Positions 57,678-64,000 of a stretch of DNA of 64,000 nucleotides are shown in pieces (positions within the stretch are counted from its first letter, which is position 1; each line of letters begins with the position of its first letter). The notes beneath the pieces are model-generated. The model saw only the letters and a program-made list of their open reading frames with translations, was not told the origin of the DNA and made no database searches. Source of the stretch: a virus; IMG/VR virus record IMGVR_UViG_3300045994_000147, positions 1 through 64,000 of that record, one strand, 5' to 3'. The position numbers were made by a program, and so were the translations under genes.

Positions 57678-59357
57678 TTATCCATTGGCAGCCCCAACAC
57701 TATTAGTAGTTACTACCTTACTACCACCTATAGATATCGTCCTATTTCCATCCATAGCTAATACTCTTATTGATAAAGATATAGGGGCTATAACGCTAGT
57801 TCCGTATAGAGCAATATTACCGAGGTAGCTATAATAACCTATAGATCCCTGTAAGCTATAAAGTCTTTTAGAGGTTGCAGGGTAAGTTGTATAAGCGTAG
57901 ACCCCTTTAGATCCAAATAGAACTCTACTTTTAGTTAGAGCAGCTTGATTACCTGTATAACCATATAATCCAATAGAACCTTGAAGGCTATGGGTATTTT
58001 TAAATAATCCAGATAGGCCTGTGCTGGTGTAAGTGCCTTTAACCCCAGAGAGGGTGTATCTTTTAACTAAAGTTGCTGTATTACCTAATAAGGTATAAAC
58101 ACCTAAAGCACCTAATAGGGTATAGTGATTAGTAACTGCATTGGATGTGTAAGTTAATGTACCCGAAGTCCCTAAATAACTATAAGATCCAGATGTGCTG
58201 TTTAATAATCTATTAGTCTTAAAGGTTGATGTTCTACCTGTTAAAGAGTGAGAGCCTATAGCCCCACTTAGTACTCTATTACTTCTAAAGGTTGATGTAT
58301 TACCTGTTAGAGAATAAGAACCAATAGCACCTAAAAGAGTGTAGTGATTAGTAACTGCATTGGAGGTATATGTTAATGTACCTGCACTTCCAGTTAAACT
58401 GTAACTTCCAATCACCCCTAAGAGAGTGTGATTACTTCTAAAGGCTGATGTCTTGCCTGAAAAGGCAAGTGAACCAACGGCACCATTTAATAATCTATTA
58501 ACCTTAAAGGTTGCTGCATTGCCTGTTAGACTATAAGATCCAGCGGTACCTGATAGAGTGTAGTTAACTACTCCACTAGATAAGGTTAGGAATTGCGGTA
58601 TAGATGGGCTTTTTAAGAGCTGCCAGAAGTTTTGCGTTAATCGAACAGCCTCTGCATTAGTCAGTACTCTGTCGTAAAACCCAAAAACCTGAATCATACC
58701 TCCGTTTGCCATTATTTCAGTAGCGTAATGAGCACCAAGCGCATACTGCCTATTTAGCGTAAACGTTTGAACGAAAGCGAATTGGCCAATAGAAACACCA
58801 TTAACGTAAAATGAGACCGTTGCACCATTATAGGTAACTGCAATATTATAAAACTGACCAGCTGTAACGGCACCAGCAGCCGATGCAACACCTGCAACAC
58901 CTGACTTAAGAAGTCCTATTGCGCCTGCGGCGTCAATTCTGAGCTGAATGGAACCAGACCCAGTTGCAGATGAATAGATTGATTGATTAGATAAGCTGGC
59001 AAAATTAACCCTCGCAAAGAGCGTAAAACTACCACTTGTTTTCGGCGCTCCCGTGCCTGTGGCATCTCCTAGATTAAGATTTATAGATGACGCAGTACCA
59101 GTACCAACTGAATTAAAGTTAACTGCATACCCCGATGAAGTAACCAGCCATTTATTTCCGCTTACCGTAGAAGGTATGCCAACCCCAAATTTACCGTTCA
59201 ACCCAGAGACGGAATCAGTTATTGAGTTATTACCAGACTGATTAAGGCCCCAGAAGTGAGATAGGCCTTTAGACAGGGGGTTACTTAGGTCTATACCTGT
59301 GTTGCTTTGCGGCTGAGTAGTGCTTACCTTTTTGGTTAACCTAAGAATATCAGCCAT
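57678..59357 (-). CDS. Tail fibre with LamG-like head and repeat shaft (559 aa)
   Basis: Residues about 20-255 form a LamG/concanavalin-like domain (Asn-Gly-Val-Ser-Ile-Gly, Phe-Tyr-Asp-Arg-Val-Leu-Thr-Asn-Ala-Glu). From about 265 to 535 a 20- to 24-residue unit recurs, with Gly-x-Tyr-Ser-x-x-Gly and Thr-Leu/Phe positions, at least ten times; two copies of a 45-base stretch at 58125-58165 and 58341-58380 are nearly identical. The LamG-coding part is clearly less AT-rich than the repeats, suggesting separate origins. A host-binding role is inferred. Confidence 0.72.
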   Translation of the reverse strand: MADILRLTKKVSTTQPQSNTGIDLSNPLSKGLSHFWGLNQSGNNSITDSVSGLNGKFGVGIPSTVSGNKWLVTSSGYAVNFNSVGTGTASSINLNLGDATGTGAPKTSGSFTLFARVNFASLSNQSIYSSATGSGSIQLRIDAAGAIGLLKSGVAGVASAAGAVTAGQFYNIAVTYNGATVSFYVNGVSIGQFAFVQTFTLNRQYALGAHYATEIMANGGMIQVFGFYDRVLTNAEAVRLTQNFWQLLKSPSIPQFLTLSSGVVNYTLSGTAGSYSLTGNAATFKVNRLLNGAVGSLAFSGKTSAFRSNHTLLGVIGSYSLTGSAGTLTYTSNAVTNHYTLLGAIGSYSLTGNTSTFRSNRVLSGAIGSHSLTGRTSTFKTNRLLNSTSGSYSYLGTSGTLTYTSNAVTNHYTLLGALGVYTLLGNTATLVKRYTLSGVKGTYTSTGLSGLFKNTHSLQGSIGLYGYTGNQAALTKSRVLFGSKGVYAYTTYPATSKRLYSLQGSIGYYSYLGNIALYGTSVIAPISLSIRVLAMDGNRTISIGGSKVVTTNSVGAANG

Positions 59358-59360
59358 AGG

Positions 59361-59858
59361 TTAACCTAAAGTATAACCCTGGTACTTAATTACATTACCA
59401 GTTGATAGTGCAGCCCCTGAGTAATTAACTAGAGCAATACCCCAGTATGAAGGCAACACACCTCCGAAAGCTTGAGCAATGCTAAATATAGCTTCTTGTG
59501 TGTTACTAGCGAAGTTAGCAGGGTATTGAATTGAACCAACAAGCTTTAAGTTATTTGGTAATGTAGAGATATCAGGGAATGTTAAGGCCCCAACAGTTCC
59601 AGCAGCTCCGCCTGTTGTTGCCCCTGTTGTCCCTAGGTCTGTGATGTTATTCCCACCAAAGGCAAAGATGCTAATACATTTATTATTAGCTGGGACTGTG
59701 TTGGCTATTGTTATTAGAAAGTTTACATAGACATCAATAAATTTATTAGTTGTATTATCAATGTATCCGCTCCCCCACCCAGCCGTAGCACTGTTAGCTA
59801 GAGAGTCTAGGGATGTAGTTGTTACTGTAGTCTCTGTTCCGTAAATTGGGCCTGCCAT
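59361..59858 (-). CDS. Small beta-rich structural protein (165 aa)
   Basis: Thr/Ala/Gly/Asn-rich with few charged residues and a Tyr-Gln-Gly-Tyr-Thr-Leu end. This composition is usual for decoration or fibre-associated proteins. It overlaps the next gene by one base. No family recognised. Confidence 0.6.
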   Translation of the reverse strand: MAGPIYGTETTVTTTSLDSLANSATAGWGSGYIDNTTNKFIDVYVNFLITIANTVPANNKCISIFAFGGNNITDLGTTGATTGGAAGTVGALTFPDISTLPNNLKLVGSIQYPANFASNTQEAIFSIAQAFGGVLPSYWGIALVNYSGAALSTGNVIKYQGYTLG

Positions 59859-60310
59859 TATAATACCTCATGTATTGCGTTAGATATATCATTCTCATTA
59901 ATAGCTAACCCAAGCTGTTCAGCGCGGCTGATCATCTTCTTACCAAATGACAATATAGTTAATTTATTAGTTTCAGTAAAATCAGGAATAAGAGGCTCGG
60001 CTACCACTGCATCTAATGTAGCTGTTATTTTACCGAGAATGATTGGATTACTCAGATCAAATCCACTCTCAGTAAAATCTGCTAGAGCCATGTTAAACTC
60101 ACGGCATGATAGAGTTGTGCTATCTAGCATTGGTAGCCTTAATCCTAATAAGGAGATGTATTGTTTTACATCATGTACAGTAAGTTTACCATACACCTCT
60201 ATATCCTTACGATTTAAAGCGTTAGCTATTGTAGAGAAGTCGTGATTAATTACAGATGGCCCAAGTTCTACGGCCAATGGGCCTGTTGTTATTTCTGTAT
60301 ATATACTCAT
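59858..60310 (-). CDS. Protein of unknown function, tail region (150 aa)
   Basis: Mixed alpha/beta, with a helical C-terminal half. Similar small proteins lie among tail fibre genes in other phages, possibly as fibre-assembly or structural units, but no family can be named. The gene starts three bases after the preceding stop and is coupled to the following gene. Confidence 0.55.
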   Translation of the reverse strand: MSIYTEITTGPLAVELGPSVINHDFSTIANALNRKDIEVYGKLTVHDVKQYISLLGLRLPMLDSTTLSCREFNMALADFTESGFDLSNPIILGKITATLDAVVAEPLIPDFTETNKLTILSFGKKMISRAEQLGLAINENDISNAIHEVL

Positions 60311-60312
60311 GA

Positions 60313-60726
60313 TTATGCAATAGACAACACGCCATTTACAGCGTCTGGAGTGAAGACGAAGGTATCAGCATTAGTTCCATTCATTACAATAGATGAACCA
60401 TTATCCCAATATCCCACTTGAATGTTTCCAGTCTTATTTACTAGGGCTACATATCGAAATGTAAAGCCTGCACCTGATGCAGTCCATGTAGCAGGGGCTG
60501 CCAAAACTAATTTGTATGTTCCAGTAGCTTCTGCTGATGTAATTGTAGCTACGTTAGCCCCACCTTGAGTATAACCACCACCTGTAACAAGATCAGAGGT
60601 TCCAGCAACAAATGCTGTTCCTGATGGAGCTGTATTGGTAAGAGTAAATGCCCATTGATCTGTGCCAGCATTTAAACTCTCAACTAAAAGTTCAATTGCT
60701 CCAGCTATTTTATTGTATACTGCCAT
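60313..60726 (-). CDS. Small beta-rich structural protein (137 aa)
   Basis: Ala/Thr/Gly-rich with aromatic turns, no signal or catalytic motif. AGGAAAT precedes the start on the minus strand. It resembles in composition the 165-aa and 169-aa proteins of the late arm, all probably head or tail decorations. Confidence 0.6.
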   Translation of the reverse strand: MAVYNKIAGAIELLVESLNAGTDQWAFTLTNTAPSGTAFVAGTSDLVTGGGYTQGGANVATITSAEATGTYKLVLAAPATWTASGAGFTFRYVALVNKTGNIQVGYWDNGSSIVMNGTNADTFVFTPDAVNGVLSIA

Positions 60727-60739
60727 TTTATTTCCTATT

Positions 60740-60985
60740 TTAGTTTATCTGAATGTTGTGTATATCGGCAGAGCTAGTGCAAACTGTAGCTCCATTATCT
60801 ATTACAATTAAGGATTTACTCTTATTATCTACTCCAATCGGTGGTGAAGTAGGGCAAGTAGCTAATAACCTAACCCTATACTTATTATCTAATCTATTCA
60901 TCATGTCATTTAGTAAGCCTATAGTAGCCATTGATTTAGTTACAGACAATAGGCCTAGAGTTACTACATTTAATGAAGCTGGCAT
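60740..60985 (-). CDS. Small protein between two tail genes (81 aa)
   Basis: The minus-strand frame starts at the stop of the 979-aa gene (shared base) and is followed by the 137-aa gene. A plus-strand frame of equal length overlaps it, but gene order and coupling favour the minus strand. Hydrophobic N-terminal part, two cysteines; function unknown. Confidence 0.55.
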   Translation of the reverse strand: MPASLNVVTLGLLSVTKSMATIGLLNDMMNRLDNKYRVRLLATCPTSPPIGVDNKSKSLIVIDNGATVCTSSADIHNIQIN

Positions 60986-63924
60986 TATAACCTCGTAGAA
61001 ATTACTGAATTATTTATCTCTTCCATCTGTATTACAGTAGAACCAAAGGATATTTGTGTTGGAGAGGTGACCATTGCTATACCTTTACTCAACCCTAATC
61101 TCCCATGGATCTCATTTAGCTGGGAAGAAGCTGCTAGATAAGCTTTGCTGGGTTCTAGCTGTATTGGCCCGTTACCAGCTATAAATACAGATAAATTATC
61201 AGATCTATATAACCTAGCCCCTTCTATAATAACTGGTTGAGTGCTTAAATTCTTTATCTTAAGATTAACAACATCAGCATTTATCCTATAGTTAAATAAA
61301 TCTTCAGCAACAACAGCCCCATAGTACCCAGAGATGCCAGAGGGGAGATTGGTAGCATATACATAGAAGGCATATAGCCTCTGAATACTAGTAATACCAT
61401 CTGGATCTGTTACATCTACTAGAACATTAGTGAAATTAGCAGTGAATTCTGTACAAGTAGCTCCATCTATAGCATTAGTATTATAGGTAGTGTCTAGTTC
61501 CTGGTTTAATTGAGTGCTAAAGCCAGAGGAAGTAAAAGTACCTGTAGATTGGTAAGGTAAATGGCTTAAAAGAGGAGAGTAGTGCGTAGCCCTTACTCTA
61601 ACAGCATAATCTGTAGACCAATTGCTTGTTAGGGAGAGAGTGGAAGAAAGGACAATATCATTATATAACTCAGCATTGGAAGTAGTATTAACTACTTGAA
61701 CCCTGGAATTAGGGATGATATTACTAATCTTAATGAGCTGGTAGATACCAGCGGAATGGGTGATTGGGAGAGATGAAGAGCCACTTATAGTTAAGGTGTT
61801 TACCGTTAAACTACCAGAGCCTGTTAAACTACCTGTTATTGTTAAGTTAGATGATAAAATAAAATTGATACCATCTGTACCTGTGATTATTGGCTCTATT
61901 CTATTTTGAGTTTCATACCACTTCAACCAATCATATACCTCTCTAATAAAGAGAGCGCCACTTATACTCAGTGTTCCTGCAGAATAACTGATACCTGATA
62001 GAGCACCAGCAGCTGATTCTGATAATTGAACTACAGTATCAATTGTTTGAATGGTAGATGACGGATTGTATTTGTAACCGTATTGATATATCCAATCAAC
62101 ATAAGGTGCGACAAAGAAGCCACTAACCCAGAATTTACCAAGGACAGACGGTGATTGTCCAGACACGGTAATCGTTAATTCACCTGATGTTACCGGGGTG
62201 ACAAACAGGGACTGATAATAATCAGTATTAACTGATCCTCCAGCTGTGAATACCTGGGGCGTGATACCCAAACCAGAAACGGTTACTGTTGGTGGGTTAG
62301 TTACACCATAGGTGGTGTCATACCTTAAACCAAACCTGAAGGCCGAGGGTACACCTGCTGAGGCAGCCACATAATAGGAATATGCGTGAGGTGTATTAGC
62401 TACAATAGGCTCGAATCGGATTGATGACCTGCTGTTTGAAAATAACTGTGCATTATCCCTGTAGATCACACCCGTCTTTATCCACTTTTCTTGGACTAGA
62501 GGATCGGCATTTCTATTAATCACATTGACTTCACTACCATTACTGGATTCTTGTATTTTTGAGGCAAGTACTGCTATGTCGAATGCCTTCATTGCCGGTG
62601 GCATCTGACAATTCTTGAAAGTGACATTAAAACTTGCTTCAAGCCCCCCTGAGAGTAGATAGGATTGAACAAACGGTATAGTCACCCCAAGATCACATTC
62701 TTCAAATATACAACCAGGTACTGCACCCATATTAGCTAGTCGTGCTGAATTACCGATAGTTACACGGTAATAATAGGGTGAAATAGACACACTATTACTG
62801 AGTGACGTACTGTTTACTCCAATAAACCAGCCCCCAATCCACCTACAGGCCTGGCCACCTTGTGAGTTAGACGAAACGTTAGCACTACCATAAGTGAACC
62901 CACAATTTACAAAATCTGCGGTCACCCCACCACCAAAATATGAACAGGTTTGGTTAGCGCTTGCGACTGTAAAACAGTCTGTCAATATAGCTCTGGGTCT
63001 GAAAGAAAAAGTTTGTAAACCAGTCCCTAATGTATTTCCAAAATTATCAAATGTCATACCTTTGATATTAACCGGGCTGACGCCATAGACTATTGAGTTT
63101 GAACAATTAAGTCCGAACGTTGAATTCTTTTGGGATGTAGCATTAGCCGTCTGACCAATGTTTTTGAATACAGCGTAGCTATAGTCATGTTGTAAAAGTG
63201 GAGTAGTGGTATTACAAATATGCCATTGATACCCAGGGAATGAAGCACTAAAGCTAGTGAACGTAACATTGCTTGTGCCGTTACCCACACCCCCTCCGGC
63301 TAGGTGAGCTTTGGGCACTGCTGTAACTGGCACGATATAAGCGCCGGCTGAACCAGTGATAGCCCCGTTGATGGTTACAACAGAGGGGACATAGCTAGCT
63401 GAACTGGTAGCTGTGATGTATAGGGTATCACCAACATTCCACCCAACCACTTGATCGACTTGTATGGAGGTAGCACTAATGGCAACAGCTGCTGTTAAAC
63501 GAGCTACTGGAACCCGAGTAGCGCCTGCAACAAAGAACTTTGAGGTGGCGAAGGTAGTGATCCCGTACTTACAGATAGCCATTGTTAGTGATTGATTGAG
63601 GATAAGGGTAGCAGTAATACCTAGAGGTATCTGATCATTTACTCCAGAACCTGCAGTAGTCTTTCCGAAATCGAATTCACCACCTGCTGAAATTACTAAC
63701 TCGCCATAACAAGTAAGGGAACTATTGACAGTTCTACTTGCTTTGAGTATACCATTTACAGTGATACCTGTGATTGTATCATCTCCCCAGGTATGAGTAG
63801 AGGAGAGAGTAACTGTATGTCCTAAGGCAATGGTAACCTTATCCCCTTGTACTGGGACAACCCCACCAACCCATGTAGTTGTAGCTGTAGATAACCCAGA
63901 GGTTGCTGAAGTTATAGCTGCCAT
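60985..63924 (-). CDS. Tail spike/fibre with beta-helix (979 aa)
   Basis: The N terminus (Thr-Trp-Val-Gly-Gly-Val-Val-Pro, then Gly-Asp-Lys-Val-Thr-Ile) is the common start of phage G8-like/beta-helix spike proteins. A long Asn/Ser/Gly-rich stretch with short strands to about residue 520 fits a right-handed beta-helix. The C-terminal half is beta-sandwich-like. Bases 62080-63560 are less AT-rich than the 3' end of the gene, suggesting a mosaic. AAGGATA precedes the ATG. Probably binds or cleaves host surface sugars; no catalytic residue identified. Confidence 0.7.
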   Translation of the reverse strand: MAAITSATSGLSTATTTWVGGVVPVQGDKVTIALGHTVTLSSTHTWGDDTITGITVNGILKASRTVNSSLTCYGELVISAGGEFDFGKTTAGSGVNDQIPLGITATLILNQSLTMAICKYGITTFATSKFFVAGATRVPVARLTAAVAISATSIQVDQVVGWNVGDTLYITATSSASYVPSVVTINGAITGSAGAYIVPVTAVPKAHLAGGGVGNGTSNVTFTSFSASFPGYQWHICNTTTPLLQHDYSYAVFKNIGQTANATSQKNSTFGLNCSNSIVYGVSPVNIKGMTFDNFGNTLGTGLQTFSFRPRAILTDCFTVASANQTCSYFGGGVTADFVNCGFTYGSANVSSNSQGGQACRWIGGWFIGVNSTSLSNSVSISPYYYRVTIGNSARLANMGAVPGCIFEECDLGVTIPFVQSYLLSGGLEASFNVTFKNCQMPPAMKAFDIAVLASKIQESSNGSEVNVINRNADPLVQEKWIKTGVIYRDNAQLFSNSRSSIRFEPIVANTPHAYSYYVAASAGVPSAFRFGLRYDTTYGVTNPPTVTVSGLGITPQVFTAGGSVNTDYYQSLFVTPVTSGELTITVSGQSPSVLGKFWVSGFFVAPYVDWIYQYGYKYNPSSTIQTIDTVVQLSESAAGALSGISYSAGTLSISGALFIREVYDWLKWYETQNRIEPIITGTDGINFILSSNLTITGSLTGSGSLTVNTLTISGSSSLPITHSAGIYQLIKISNIIPNSRVQVVNTTSNAELYNDIVLSSTLSLTSNWSTDYAVRVRATHYSPLLSHLPYQSTGTFTSSGFSTQLNQELDTTYNTNAIDGATCTEFTANFTNVLVDVTDPDGITSIQRLYAFYVYATNLPSGISGYYGAVVAEDLFNYRINADVVNLKIKNLSTQPVIIEGARLYRSDNLSVFIAGNGPIQLEPSKAYLAASSQLNEIHGRLGLSKGIAMVTSPTQISFGSTVIQMEEINNSVISTRL

Positions 63925-64000
63925 AAATATCCTTTAATTATTTTGTAAACCATTCACTCTTTAGTTTATCAGAGTACTCGTTTAGTATTAGCAGAAAGTA

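Noticed and set aside
60753-60998. 81-aa gene on the plus strand
   Set aside because: It lies opposite to a minus-strand frame that is coupled to both neighbours in the late operon.
1-64000. CRISPR arrays, integrase, lysogeny repressor, insertion sequences
   Set aside because: No regularly spaced repeats, no recombinase or transposase motifs and no CI-like repressor were found on either strand.

Overview
The window is part of the genome of a lytic tailed phage, most likely a podovirus, infecting a Gram-negative bacterium. A lipoprotein signal peptide with a lipobox, a GH108 endolysin, a 3TM-type holin and a perfect rRNA-type boxA point to a proteobacterial host. The gene set (phiEco32-type COOH-NH2 ligase, N4-gp56-type capsid protein, portal, nozzle-like protein, phage sigma factor, very large ejected protein) resembles phiEco32-like phages, but no relative could be confirmed without a search. 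There is no integrase, repressor, phage RNA polymerase or CRISPR array. Small terminase and genome ends are not recognisable.

Layout: bases 1-31680 carry early/middle genes, all on + and tightly overlapping. They start with a gene-poor 590-base leader that has a consensus sigma70 promoter and a boxA. A block of small proteins follows (to 3.7 kb). Next is a peptide-amidation cassette (3.7-11.9 kb: gamma-glutamylcyclotransferase, ATP-grasp, two amidoligase-fold enzymes, class II glutamine amidotransferase and two unknown partners). Then comes replication (primase-helicase, exonuclease, polymerase, SSB, 5'-3' exonuclease). The T7-type DNA polymerase is in pieces: the exonuclease domain is its own gene, a PRPP synthetase/NAMPT/RNA ligase cassette sits between it and the polymerase domain, and the polymerase domain is split by a group I intron carrying an HNH endonuclease. 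Nucleotide metabolism (ThyX, MazG, NrdA/NrdB), a FliA-type sigma factor, a cell-wall hydrolase and PhoH complete the arm.

The two arms converge on a bidirectional terminator at 31.76-31.80 kb. Bases 31820-63924 carry the late genes, all on -. Read in their own direction: tail-fibre/spike genes, holin, terminase, portal, endolysin, scaffold, tRNA-Tyr, major capsid, connector, nozzle, adhesin-like proteins, a coiled-coil protein and two internal/ejected proteins, the last of 2274 residues. Two paralogous elements of about 60 bases with consensus promoters aimed leftward, antisense to the early genes, lie near the start (2.05 kb) and at the end (31.7 kb) of the early arm.

Most attractive for follow-up: the amidation cassette with its duplicated-module protein; the anti-defence-like NAD/RNA-repair cassette between exonuclease and polymerase genes; the intron that interrupts the O-helix tyrosine codon of the polymerase; the paired antisense promoters; a ten-base word repeated on the + strand; and the tRNA between scaffold and capsid genes.
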